From Arthrobacter rhizosphaerae (lineage in GTDB: Bacteria > Actinomycetota > Actinomycetes > Actinomycetales > Micrococcaceae): 64,000 nucleotides of DNA. The notes below the pieces were generated by a model. The model had not been told where the DNA came from. It saw nothing but the letters and a program-made list of their open reading frames with translations, and did no database searches. The position numbers were made by a program, and so were the translations under genes. The stretch is from NCBI RefSeq assembly GCF_023062595.1, contig NZ_JALLAN010000003.1:208346-272345 (forward strand), read 5' to 3'. This document shows positions 8,717 through 16,456 of this stretch, one piece after another. Positions within the stretch are counted from its first letter, which is position 1. Every line of letters begins with the position of its first letter.

Positions 8717-9247
8717 TCAGGCGCCGACGCCGGTGAGCACAAACGCCACCGTCGCCGGTGCCTGGGTTTTGTTGCGCCAGGCGTGCCGCGCGGCGAGCTG
8801 CACCACGGTGTCGCCGGGCGTCAACCGCACCTGCGCGCCGTCGTCCAGCTCCAGCCACACTTCGCCTTCCAGCACTACGCCGTAGTCGACGCTTGGGGTG
8901 CGGTGCATTCCATCCGGTTCAAACACCTCGGCCAGATCCGGGGCGTAGGTGGCCAGCTCCTGACCCGCTGCCGCGGGATCGAAATCCGGACTCATCACCA
9001 CGGATTCAGGCGCGTAACTCACGATGACGAAGCTCGCACCACCGGGGCCCGGGACCACCGGGCCCCTATTGTCGGTGGGCTCGGCATCGGGTGTCACAGC
9101 GGAGGCCACCCCAGGGGTAAACCAGACCCGGATCTGTGCCTGTCCGGGCATCGTCTCGAAATCATGGCTGTTGGGCACCGCGCCATCGGAAATGAAGACC
9201 GACTTGCCTGTTCCATCGGTGCCGGTTACCACTCTGCGCACTGTCAC
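8717..9247 (-). CDS. Cupin-domain protein
   Basis: A 176-residue protein with a single C-terminal cupin barrel: VDYGVVLEGEVWLELDDG (cupin motif 1, with the usual metal histidines largely missing) and LTPGDTVVQLAARHAWRN (motif 2, with a His). GTG start with GAGAGGA 7 bases upstream. It converges with the alcohol dehydrogenase gene across the 8661 terminator. Its own promoter carries a copy of the island operator, so it belongs to the regulon. The family is broad (small-molecule binding, isomerases, decarboxylases); loss of metal ligands would favour binding or isomerase chemistry. No specific reaction is claimed. Confidence 0.85.
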   Translation of the reverse strand: MTVRRVVTGTDGTGKSVFISDGAVPNSHDFETMPGQAQIRVWFTPGVASAVTPDAEPTDNRGPVVPGPGGASFVIVSYAPESVVMSPDFDPAAAGQELATYAPDLAEVFEPDGMHRTPSVDYGVVLEGEVWLELDDGAQVRLTPGDTVVQLAARHAWRNKTQAPATVAFVLTGVGA

Positions 9248-9266
9248 TTGATTCCTCTCATATTCT

Positions 9267-9309
9267 TTGCGATCGTTAGCACTATCTCGCGCATCTGACA
9301 GGCTGTCAA
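9267..9309 (-). promoter_or_regulatory. Leftward promoter and LacI-type operator of the cupin gene
   Basis: On the minus strand a perfect TTGACA (9309-9304) is followed after 17 bases by GATAGT (9286-9281). The operator at 9267-9282 matches the 16-bp island consensus at 14 positions and overlaps the end of the -10 box. The leader would be about 25 bases long before the GTG at 9247. Confidence 0.7.
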
Positions 9310-9397
9310 TGGGCTTGGATGGAGGCAGTCAGGTGCGTTACTAACAGCAACCAGACCATGTCCCGCCGCATCATGGCAAGGAAACCCACTGTAGGGG

Positions 9398-9432
9398 GTG
9401 ACGCACCAAAACAGCCGTGCTATCGTTAGCAT
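9398..9432 (+). promoter_or_regulatory. Rightward promoter and LacI-type operator of the six-gene operon
   Basis: GTGACG (9398-9403), a 17-base spacer and TATCGT (9421-9426) form a promoter whose -10 box lies inside the operator GTGCTATCGTTAGCAT (9417-9432; 15 of 16 positions match). The ATG at 9434 would coincide with the expected transcription start, which suggests a leaderless mRNA. Confidence 0.65.
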
Positions 9433-9433
9433 T

Positions 9434-10531
9434 ATGCTTCCAGAAGATGACCTAGAGTCCGACTTTGCCCCTACCGGCGTCGTGCTGGCCCAGGCAGCCT
9501 TGCCGGAGGAAACAGCAGCGGTCTGGCTGGTCCACCGGGACCGTGCCCTTCCCCTGTTGACGTGGGCGGAGCAGTGGCCGTGCGCAAGGTTCGCTTCGAT
9601 CACCGGCCTGGTACGGGAGTGGACCACCCATCACGCCGGGCTTCGCCGGTTGACCGATCTGCCCCGGACCGCCCTGGCCATCGCCGAGGATGGTGTTCCG
9701 GTCACGTCACTGCGGCTGGAGGCTCCGCTCCAGCCGGCGCAGCTGTTCTGCACCATCGGCAACTACCAGAAGCAGGTCATCGAGGCCGCAGTCGATGGTG
9801 GTGAAGCAGCCGACGCTGACGGTCTGCGCGCCGCCACCGAGCAAGCGCTCGTACAGCGACGCCGGAACGGTGCCCCCTACATCTGCCTGACCAGCATCGA
9901 CCGGGTCGGCACCCCCAACGGTGAGCTGGTTCTGGAGCGGAACGTGGACACGTTGGATTGGGAGGTCGAGATCGGCGCCGTCATCGGAGGGTCGGGTTCG
10001 GGGCTGACTCCGTCCGAGGCACAAGGGATGATCGCCGGTTACTCCGTGGTTAATGACCTCACCATCCGCTCCCGCATTCTCCGGCCCGACCTCCCGGCTC
10101 TTGGCAGCGACTGGCTCCAGTGCAAAGGAATGCAGGGATCACTCCCGCTCGGACCGTGGTTCGTTCCCGCCTGGCAGGTACCCGACCCCTCTGCCCTGGG
10201 GCTGCAGCTGTCGCTCAACGGCACGCTGATGCAGAACGACACTGCCGACGACATGGTTTTCTCCATTCCAGAACAACTTTCATACCTTTCCCGGCACACC
10301 AGGCTTCGCCCCGGCGACGTCCTTTGCACCGGCTCCCCGGCCGGATTCGGCCTCCACCACGGCCGCTTTCTCCGCGCCGGTGACACCGTCAAGGCATCGG
10401 TGACCGGGTTGGGCACGCAGATCACACACTGCGTGGACCCGGCCTCTCGACAAAGCTATTCCCAACAAAGCTATTCCCATCCGAATCCGGCCACTGAAGG
10501 CCGGACCATGACTAAGGAGCACGCGCTATGA
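9434..10531 (+). CDS. Fumarylacetoacetate hydrolase-family protein (first copy)
   Basis: A 365-residue FAH-fold protein. The metal triad is visible: Glu177 and Glu179 (DTLDWEVEIGAVIG) and Asp208 (YSVVNDLTIRSR); Lys241 in KGMQGSLPLGPW and DVLCTGSPAG fit the conserved core. The family hydrolyses C-C bonds in diketo acids or decarboxylates and hydrates ring-cleavage products. The ATG at 9434 is preferred because the operator occupies 9417-9432, although a GTG at 9398 is in frame. The C-terminus carries a 15-bp in-frame duplication (QSYSQ/QSYSH, 10451-10480). The ATGA overlap with the next gene and AAGGAG inside this gene show coupling. Confidence 0.88.
   Translation: MLPEDDLESDFAPTGVVLAQAALPEETAAVWLVHRDRALPLLTWAEQWPCARFASITGLVREWTTHHAGLRRLTDLPRTALAIAEDGVPVTSLRLEAPLQPAQLFCTIGNYQKQVIEAAVDGGEAADADGLRAATEQALVQRRRNGAPYICLTSIDRVGTPNGELVLERNVDTLDWEVEIGAVIGGSGSGLTPSEAQGMIAGYSVVNDLTIRSRILRPDLPALGSDWLQCKGMQGSLPLGPWFVPAWQVPDPSALGLQLSLNGTLMQNDTADDMVFSIPEQLSYLSRHTRLRPGDVLCTGSPAGFGLHHGRFLRAGDTVKASVTGLGTQITHCVDPASRQSYSQQSYSHPNPATEGRTMTKEHAL
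10451..10480 (+). repeat. 15-bp tandem duplication inside the FAH-family gene
   Basis: Two adjacent copies of CAAAGCTATTCCCAA/T (10451-10465 and 10466-10480) keep frame and add one QSYS-type pentapeptide to the variable C-terminal tail. This looks like a recent slippage event in a region without structural constraint. Confidence 0.85.
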
Positions 10532-11517
10532 CCCAGCAGCAGACGGTCCTGCTGACGGACCGGGCCTGGCCCGACGACAGCATCGAGCGAGGCATCCTCG
10601 AAGAAGCCGGCTTCAATGTAGTAGCCGGCCCGGCGGATCCCGCGCCGGTCGAGACCATCGACGCCCTGGTCGCCGAACACCAACCCGCCGCTATCCTCAC
10701 CTGCTGGGCAAATGTATCGCCCGCAGCGATCGCGTCCTCCGCCGCGCTGCGGGTGGTGGCCCGGATGGGGGTGGGCCTGGACAATATCGCCGTTGCCGCG
10801 GCCACCGATCACGGCGTGCAGGTCACGAACGTCCCGGACTATTGCGTTGCGGAGGTCTCCGATCACGCCGTCGGGCTCGCTCTTGCCTGGACCCGTGGCT
10901 TGGTCACCGCCGACCGCGAGGTCCGCGGTGGCAGCTGGAACCCGGCAGGGGCACGGCTTCGACGGCTGTCCAGCCTGACCTGCGGCGTAGTCGGATACGG
11001 CCGCATCGGCAGAGCCACCGCAGCCAAGCTGCACGCGCTTGGAGCCCGCGTCGTGATCAGCGACCCGCACCCACCGGCGGACACCGGCGGCATCGAGGTG
11101 ATGACCCTCGACGAGCTCCTCGCCGCCAGCGACGTTGTGGTCCTGCACGCGCCTCTGGTCCCGCAAACGCATCACCTGATCGGCGAGCGCGAGCTGGCGC
11201 TCCTACCCAAGGATGCCTTCGTGATCAACGTCAGCCGCGGCGGACTGATCGACACCGCCGCCCTGCTCGCCTCCCTGGACAGCGGGCATCTCGGCGGAGC
11301 CGGCCTGGACGTCCTGGAGGAAGAGCCCACCGTTCCCGCCGGGCTGCTGACCCACCCGGGAGTAATCGTCACTCCGCACATCGCCTTCGCCTCCGACGCG
11401 TCCATCATCGACCTGCGCCGCAGCGCCGCAGAGGAAGTGGTGCGCGTCCTTACCGGCGAAACGCCCCGCTACCCCTGCAACACCCCGTCCGCCCTCGCCA
11501 CTGGAGTGTCATCTTGA
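10528..11517 (+). CDS. D-isomer-specific 2-hydroxyacid dehydrogenase (phosphoglycerate dehydrogenase/CtBP-like)
   Basis: A 329-residue NAD(P)-dependent D-2-hydroxyacid dehydrogenase. The dinucleotide motif is GVVGYGRIGRATAAKL, and the catalytic triad is complete: Arg237 (NVSRGGLID), Glu266 (DVLEEEP) and His284 (TPHIAF). It interconverts a 2-keto acid and a D-2-hydroxy acid. It overlaps the preceding FAH-family gene by 4 bases, with AAGGAG 8 bases upstream, and its stop overlaps the TTG start of the enolase-like gene. In this context it may make or remove the hydroxy acid that the kinase and enolase-like protein handle, for example a glycerate-like compound; that link is inference. Confidence 0.9.
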   Translation: MTQQQTVLLTDRAWPDDSIERGILEEAGFNVVAGPADPAPVETIDALVAEHQPAAILTCWANVSPAAIASSAALRVVARMGVGLDNIAVAAATDHGVQVTNVPDYCVAEVSDHAVGLALAWTRGLVTADREVRGGSWNPAGARLRRLSSLTCGVVGYGRIGRATAAKLHALGARVVISDPHPPADTGGIEVMTLDELLAASDVVVLHAPLVPQTHHLIGERELALLPKDAFVINVSRGGLIDTAALLASLDSGHLGGAGLDVLEEEPTVPAGLLTHPGVIVTPHIAFASDASIIDLRRSAAEEVVRVLTGETPRYPCNTPSALATGVSS

Positions 11518-12818
11518 GCACAATCCGCACCGTCCACGGCCGCCAGATCTTCGACTCCCGCGGCCGCCCCACCGTCGAGGTGGACGTCGTCCTTGAGAGC
11601 GGCGCAGTGGCCCGCGCCTCCGTGCCTTCCGGAGCATCCACCGGCACCCATGAGGCCCACGAACTGCGCGACGGCGACCAGTCGGTATTCGACGGCCTCG
11701 GCGTCACCGCCGCAGTGCACCATGTAAACGGCGAGATCGCCACGGCACTGCGCGGCTACGATGTCGGCGGCCAGCGGGCCATCGACGCACGGCTGCGGGA
11801 CCTTGACGGAACCCCCACTCTCTCAAGGCTCGGCGCCAACGCCGTCCTCGGCACCTCACTGGCGGTGTGCCGCGCCTCCGCACTGGCCAGTGGCCTGCCG
11901 CTGTATCGTCGGATCGCCCAGCTCGCCGGCGTCGACGAGCCCGTACTGCCGATGCCGATGGTCAACATCCTTTCCGGCGGTCTCCACGCAGGCCGCGGCA
12001 TGGACGTCCAGGACTTCCTGGCCGTGCCGGTCGCAGCCACCTCGGCACTGGAAGCCATCCAGCTCACTTCCCGGGTCCGGGCGGCTGCTGCTGCCCTCTG
12101 CGCCGCACGCGGGCTGCCCACCCTCCTGGCCGACGAGGGCGGCCTGAGCCCGGGATGCCGTACCGGCGAGGAAGCCCTCGAACTCATCACCGAATCCATT
12201 GAGGCCGCCGGCTTACGGCCCGGCGCCGACATCGCCATAGCCATCGACGTTGCTGCGGCCTCGCTGTACGACCCCAACGCCGGTGACTATCACCTGCGCC
12301 GGCAGGACCGGCATCTGAGCACTGCCGAGATGATCGAGATGGTGTCGTCCTGGGTGGACCGCTACGCGATCGTTTCGATCGAAGACCCGCTCGACGAGGA
12401 TGACTGGGAAAGCTGGCAGATCCTGACCAAGCGCCTGGGACACCGCGTCCGTTTGATCGGTGACGATCTTTTCACCACCAACAGCCAGAGACTCGCAAAG
12501 GGCATTTCCCGCGGCGTCGCCAATGGCGTCCTGGTCAAGGTCAACCAGAACGGCACACTGACAGGCACACTCGATGTGCTGGCCGAAGCACGCGCCGCAG
12601 GGTACGCGCCGGTCGTATCCGCGCGCTCCGGGGAGACAGAGGACGACTTCCTGGCCGATCTTGCAGTCGGAACAGCGGCCGGGCAGATCAAAATCGGATC
12701 CGTCCGGAACTCCGAGCGGCTCGCCAAATACAACCAGCTGGTGCGGATCGCTGAGGACTCCACCCTGGGTTTCAGGAATCTGCCCGCACTGGCATTGTCC
12801 GCGGAAGGTGGCCGGTGA
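11514..12818 (+). CDS. Divergent enolase-superfamily protein (enolase paralogue)
   Basis: A 434-residue enolase homologue starting at TTG 11514 (GGAG 7 bases upstream; TTGA overlap with the previous stop). Conserved enolase landmarks: the mobile loop with Ser39 (VPSGASTG), His158 (GGLHAG), Glu208 (ADEGG), metal ligands Asp245, Glu290 and Asp317 (AIDVAA, SIEDP, GDDLF), Lys342 (VKVNQ) and Lys393 (GQIKIGS). Two positions depart from typical enolase: the QEF glutamate is Asp167, and the His of SHRSGETED is Ala370 (SARSGETED), although the phosphate-binding Arg371 and Ser372 remain. Glycolytic enolase is normally encoded elsewhere in the chromosome, so this is probably a specialised lyase acting on a phosphorylated hydroxy acid. 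It is followed directly by a kinase. Confidence 0.88.
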   Translation: MSTIRTVHGRQIFDSRGRPTVEVDVVLESGAVARASVPSGASTGTHEAHELRDGDQSVFDGLGVTAAVHHVNGEIATALRGYDVGGQRAIDARLRDLDGTPTLSRLGANAVLGTSLAVCRASALASGLPLYRRIAQLAGVDEPVLPMPMVNILSGGLHAGRGMDVQDFLAVPVAATSALEAIQLTSRVRAAAAALCAARGLPTLLADEGGLSPGCRTGEEALELITESIEAAGLRPGADIAIAIDVAAASLYDPNAGDYHLRRQDRHLSTAEMIEMVSSWVDRYAIVSIEDPLDEDDWESWQILTKRLGHRVRLIGDDLFTTNSQRLAKGISRGVANGVLVKVNQNGTLTGTLDVLAEARAAGYAPVVSARSGETEDDFLADLAVGTAAGQIKIGSVRNSERLAKYNQLVRIAEDSTLGFRNLPALALSAEGGR

Positions 12819-13885
12819 GCGGCGCCGAGCCCAAAGCCCGTGTTCAGGAGTTCCTGAGCCGTCACGGGCTGATGGATCCAGGAGAGGAGGCGACGCTGAC
12901 CCCCTTGACCGGTGGCGTGAGCTCGGACCTGTGGCAGGTGTCCCTGCCGGGCCGCACGCTGTGCGTCAAGGGAGCACTGGCCCGATTGAAAGTGGCGCAG
13001 GAGTGGCTCGCGCCTGTTTCCCGCAACCGCGTGGAATACGAGTGGCTGCAGTTTGCCGGAACGGTCGCTGCCACGCACGTCCCGCAGGTCCTCGCGTATG
13101 ACGAACATGATGGGCTCTTCGCCATGCAATTCCTCCCGCCCACGGACTACCCGGTGTGGAAGGACCAGCTCCTTGCCGGCCACGTCGACGCCGTTGCGGC
13201 GTTCGACGTCGGCGACCTGGTTGGCCGGCTGCACTCAGCGAGCGCCAAGGACTCCACGACTGCGGGCAGGTTCGCCACCGACGACAACTTCGATGCCCTG
13301 CGCATCGAGCCGTACTTCCGTGTCACCGCCCGTGCGAACCCGGACCTGGCTGATCGGATCTTGGAGCTCGCCGCACTTACCGCCGGCACCCATCTGGCGG
13401 TGGTGCACGGCGACGTCAGCCCCAAGAACATCCTTCTCGGCCCGCACGGGCCGGTGCTGCTCGATGCCGAGTGCGCCTGGTTCGGTGACCCGGCGTTCGA
13501 CGTCGCGTTCTGCCTGAACCACCTCCTGCTCAAGGCGGTCATCCTGCCCGATCACGCGGCGCAACTGCACCAGTCAGCCCGCATGCTGCTGGAAGGCTAC
13601 GCGAAGCACATCGACTGGGAACGTGCGGCCGACCTCATGGGACGCGTTGCAGCCCTCCTGCCGCTGCTCACCCTTGCCAGGGTGGACGGCGCCTCCCCCG
13701 TGGAGTACCTGACTCCCCCACAACGTGACCTGGTCCGCGGCAACGCCCGGGCACTGCTGAACCGGCCCGACGCCGCCATTGACACGATCATCGACGAGTG
13801 GATGCTGGCGGCCCGCGCGGCCACAACGCAGATCAGCGCCTCAGCCACAAGCGTCTCAGTCAAAAGCAAGGAGCAGACCGCCTGA
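12815..13885 (+). CDS. APH-fold small-molecule kinase
   Basis: A 356-residue phosphotransferase of the aminoglycoside phosphotransferase/methylthioribose kinase fold. Lys52 (LCVKGAL) fits the ATP lysine, VVHGDVSPKNIL gives His198, catalytic Asp200 and Asn205, and LLDAECAWFGDPAFDVAF supplies the metal Asp217. These kinases phosphorylate hydroxyl groups of small metabolites. The GTG start overlaps the enolase-like stop by 4 bases (GTGA), and the stop overlaps the ATG of the second FAH-family gene. Strict coupling to the enolase paralogue suggests it makes that enzyme's phosphorylated substrate. Antibiotic resistance is unlikely here. The C-terminal 25 residues are low complexity. Confidence 0.85.
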   Translation: MSGAEPKARVQEFLSRHGLMDPGEEATLTPLTGGVSSDLWQVSLPGRTLCVKGALARLKVAQEWLAPVSRNRVEYEWLQFAGTVAATHVPQVLAYDEHDGLFAMQFLPPTDYPVWKDQLLAGHVDAVAAFDVGDLVGRLHSASAKDSTTAGRFATDDNFDALRIEPYFRVTARANPDLADRILELAALTAGTHLAVVHGDVSPKNILLGPHGPVLLDAECAWFGDPAFDVAFCLNHLLLKAVILPDHAAQLHQSARMLLEGYAKHIDWERAADLMGRVAALLPLLTLARVDGASPVEYLTPPQRDLVRGNARALLNRPDAAIDTIIDEWMLAARAATTQISASATSVSVKSKEQTA

Positions 13886-14832
13886 TGTTCTCTCTCTCCA
13901 CTGTCCGGATCCACGGGACGCCCACTCCTGTCCTCCGGCTCCCTGATGGCCGCCTGTTCAGGATTACCGACCTTGCCCCGGAGACACTGGCCGCCAACCC
14001 GGCCGCCGGACTGATGACTGTCTTCGCCACCTGGGAGACCGCCGAGCCACTGCTGCTCGCCGCCGTCGACGCCCTCTCTGGCAGTCCAAACAGTCCCATC
14101 GCGGAGCCCGTCGCGGAGCCTACTGAGCCGGAGGACTGGCTCACCCCACTGCAATTCCCGAACAAGGTCATCTGCGCCGGCGCGAATTACTACGACCATG
14201 TGGTCAACGATGGCGGCCATACGGGCTTCTCGAAAGACGACAACGTTCCGGTGTTCTTCCTCAAACCACCTACCACCACCCTGGTCGGGCAGGGCCAGTC
14301 AGTCCGCTACCCCATCCAGACAGAGAAGTTCGACTACGAGCTTGAGCTGGCCTTCGTCATCGGCAAACTCGGCCGGCATATCCCGGTGGACAGGGCCCGT
14401 GAACACATCGCCGGCTACACGATCGCGCTGGATCTGTCAGCCCGCGACTGGCAGCGTCACCCCAAGCACCTCGTCAAGTTTGACCTGTTCGGCGGCAAGG
14501 TCTTCGACGACAGCTGTCCGCTCGGACCGGGAATTGTGCCTGCGCGCTTCATCGACGATACGAACCTGCAGCTGCAGTTCTGGATCAACGGTGAGCTGCG
14601 GCAGAACGCCAACACCTCCGACCTGATCTGGTCAGTGCCCGAACTGGTCTCCCTGATCAGCGAGCACGTGACCCTCGAACCGGGCGACGTTGTGCTCACC
14701 GGCACCCCCGCTGGGGTCGGGCTCAGCACCGGAACCTGGATGCACACCGGAGACCAGCTCAAGGGGCAGATCAGCGGCCTCGGCTCCATCAATGTGCAGA
14801 TCATCCCCGCGGACACCCACCAGCCAAGCTGA
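13885..14832 (+). CDS. Fumarylacetoacetate hydrolase-family protein (second copy)
   Basis: A 315-residue FAH-family protein with the usual C-terminal catalytic domain: NKVICAGANYYDH, the metal carboxylates in KFDYELELAFVIG, DLSARDWQ, and LEPGDVVLTGTPAGVG. Its sequence differs strongly from the first copy, so the two probably act on different intermediates. Homologues include 2-hydroxyhepta-2,4-diene-1,7-dioate isomerases, acylpyruvases and diketo-deoxy-sugar-acid hydrolases. The ATG at 13885 overlaps the kinase stop (TGATG), and AAGGAG lies 11 bases upstream. It is the fifth gene of the operon. Confidence 0.88.
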   Translation: MFSLSTVRIHGTPTPVLRLPDGRLFRITDLAPETLAANPAAGLMTVFATWETAEPLLLAAVDALSGSPNSPIAEPVAEPTEPEDWLTPLQFPNKVICAGANYYDHVVNDGGHTGFSKDDNVPVFFLKPPTTTLVGQGQSVRYPIQTEKFDYELELAFVIGKLGRHIPVDRAREHIAGYTIALDLSARDWQRHPKHLVKFDLFGGKVFDDSCPLGPGIVPARFIDDTNLQLQFWINGELRQNANTSDLIWSVPELVSLISEHVTLEPGDVVLTGTPAGVGLSTGTWMHTGDQLKGQISGLGSINVQIIPADTHQPS

Positions 14833-14859
14833 ACACCCCCAGACATGAAGGAGCAGACT

Positions 14860-15798
14860 ATGCAGGCAGCCGTTCTGACCCAGACGGGAACAGTACCCAC
14901 TTACCAGGATTTCCATGACCCCGAGCCCCGGAGCGGCCACGTCGTCATCGATATCACCGCGGCAGGTGTCCACCATCTCGACCTGACCAAGGCATCCGGA
15001 GCCTACGGCGATCCCGGCACCCTGCCGTACGTGATCGGCGCCGACGGCGTCGGCCGGACCGGCACCGGACGCCGTGTCTTCTTCACCTCGCCGGTGTCAC
15101 CTCACGGCTCCTGGGCCGAGCGCACGCTCGTCGCCGAGGAGAACCTCCTCGACCTCGCGGACGACGTCGACGACGTTACCGCGGCCGCGTTGGGCAACAC
15201 CGGGCTGGCCGCCTGGCTCGCCCTCACCTGGCGTGCGAACCTGCAGCCCGGCCAGAACGTGTTGGTGCTCGGCGCGACGGGTGCGCTCGGATCTATCGCC
15301 GTCCAACTCGCCAAGTCCCTCGGCGCGGCCACGGTGGTCGCTGCCGACCGGGACGCGGACCGGCTCGCAGTCTCCAGCGAGCGCGGCGCCGATGCCACCG
15401 TGACGATCACCCCGGAGAAGGACCTGGTGGCAGCCTTCCGCGGCACCGTCGGCGAGCGCGGCTTCGATGTCATCATCGACCCTGTCTGGGGCGAGCCCGC
15501 CCTGGCCGCCATGCACGTGGCAGCCCGGGGCGCCCGTCACATCCAGATCGGCCAGTCCGCCGCCGCGACTATCCAGCTCCCCGCCGGCATCATTCGGGCA
15601 GCTCGCCTGGAGATCCTCGGCTTCGCCCACGTCGACCCGCCAGTCCAGGTCCGCCACGACTCCTACCTGAAACTGACCGAACTCGCAGCCACCGGCGCCT
15701 TGGCCGTCGACACGATGACCGTCCCACTTTCGGACTGCCAGGGAGCCTGGCAGCTTCAGCAGCAGGGCGCCCCATGCAAGCTCGTTTTGACGCCCTGA
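14860..15798 (+). CDS. Quinone oxidoreductase-like MDR dehydrogenase
   Basis: A 312-residue zinc-independent medium-chain reductase. The ATG at 14860 is favoured because AAGGAG lies 8 bases upstream; an in-frame ATG at 14845 actually contains that site. The Rossmann motif is VLVLGATGALGSIAVQLAKSLG, and no structural-zinc cysteines are present, as in NADPH:quinone reductases. The family reduces quinones or activated alkenes with NAD(P)H. It follows the second FAH-family gene by 27 bases and ends the operon; a long AT-richer stretch with no clear terminator lies downstream. Confidence 0.87.
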   Translation: MQAAVLTQTGTVPTYQDFHDPEPRSGHVVIDITAAGVHHLDLTKASGAYGDPGTLPYVIGADGVGRTGTGRRVFFTSPVSPHGSWAERTLVAEENLLDLADDVDDVTAAALGNTGLAAWLALTWRANLQPGQNVLVLGATGALGSIAVQLAKSLGAATVVAADRDADRLAVSSERGADATVTITPEKDLVAAFRGTVGERGFDVIIDPVWGEPALAAMHVAARGARHIQIGQSAAATIQLPAGIIRAARLEILGFAHVDPPVQVRHDSYLKLTELAATGALAVDTMTVPLSDCQGAWQLQQQGAPCKLVLTP

Positions 15799-15985
15799 CG
15801 CCGATTCAGAGGTAATTCACAGGATGCGGTTAGTCATTCAACGAAATATCCAACCCCAGAAACCGATTGCTGAATCGTGTCAAGGGCCAAAGGCCCGAAA
15901 TGTGACGCGAATTTCATGGTTTTTATGACCAAAACCCTTGGTAGCTCTAAAAGTTGTTTACGCTAACAAAAGGAGCTGAAAGGAG

Positions 15986-16318
15986 TTGGGCCTGCTCGGT
16001 TCCCTGAATTTGAAGGGCGCTATGAAACAGGTCAACGAGGTCCTGGAAGCGGTCGATCACGTGCGGACGGTTACACCGTCCCGGTGCCGCTCCCTAAAGA
16101 GGGACTCCCCCACTGGTTGCCGCAACTCCAATAACTTTTCCTTGCCGGCAGGAAGAACGACGTCGAAACGGTCGCGTTCCGCACATTTTCGGCACTCTTT
16201 GATTCGGGAACAATCGGCTCCTAATCGCTGCTTCCACCCCGCTCTCTCGAGCCGGGAAAGCCCGCACCGTACGTCAGCTCACCAACATTCCTGAAGACCC
16301 TCGCGGTCCAGTCAGGTG
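15986..16318 (+). pseudogene. Frame-broken gene remnant of unknown family
   Basis: Protein-like sequence appears in three successive frames. Frame of 15986: a start preceded by AAAGGAG reading MGLLGSLNLKGAMKQVNEVL. Next frame over: GYTVPVPLPKEGLPHWLPQL, then an in-frame TAA, then NDVETVAFRTFSALFDSGT ending in a stop at 16222. Third frame, from 16221: ASTPLSRAGKARTVRQLTN ending at 16318. Shifts and a stop interrupt what reads as one gene. The whole gap 15799-16456 holds nothing else I can support apart from the ribosome site at 15968-15985. The family is not recognised. Confidence 0.35.
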
Positions 16319-16456
16319 AGCACAACACAGCACCAACCAGCACCACTGGGCGTGGCGTCACGTTTTGACACTCGCCCCGTCTCATATTCAGCAGACCATT
16401 CAAGTCCAGCTTCGCCAAAGAAGGCGGAGGTTCTCTTGGAACCAGAAAGGACGTAC

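Noticed and set aside
10842..11513. The enolase reading frame stays open for about 220 codons upstream of 11514.
   Set aside because: It overlaps the 2-hydroxyacid dehydrogenase gene in another frame and encodes Arg/Pro/Ala-rich text with no family motif; the TTG at 11514 has a good ribosome site and family-like start.
10528..13885. Phosphonate/phosphinate biosynthesis, where enolase homologues and hydroxyacid dehydrogenases also occur.
   Set aside because: No phosphoenolpyruvate mutase, phosphonopyruvate decarboxylase or nucleotidyltransferase gene lies in the window; ring-cleavage and FAH-family neighbours fit catabolism better.
12815..13885. Aminoglycoside-resistance kinase.
   Set aside because: The APH fold is shared by many metabolic kinases; coupling to a catabolic operon argues against resistance.
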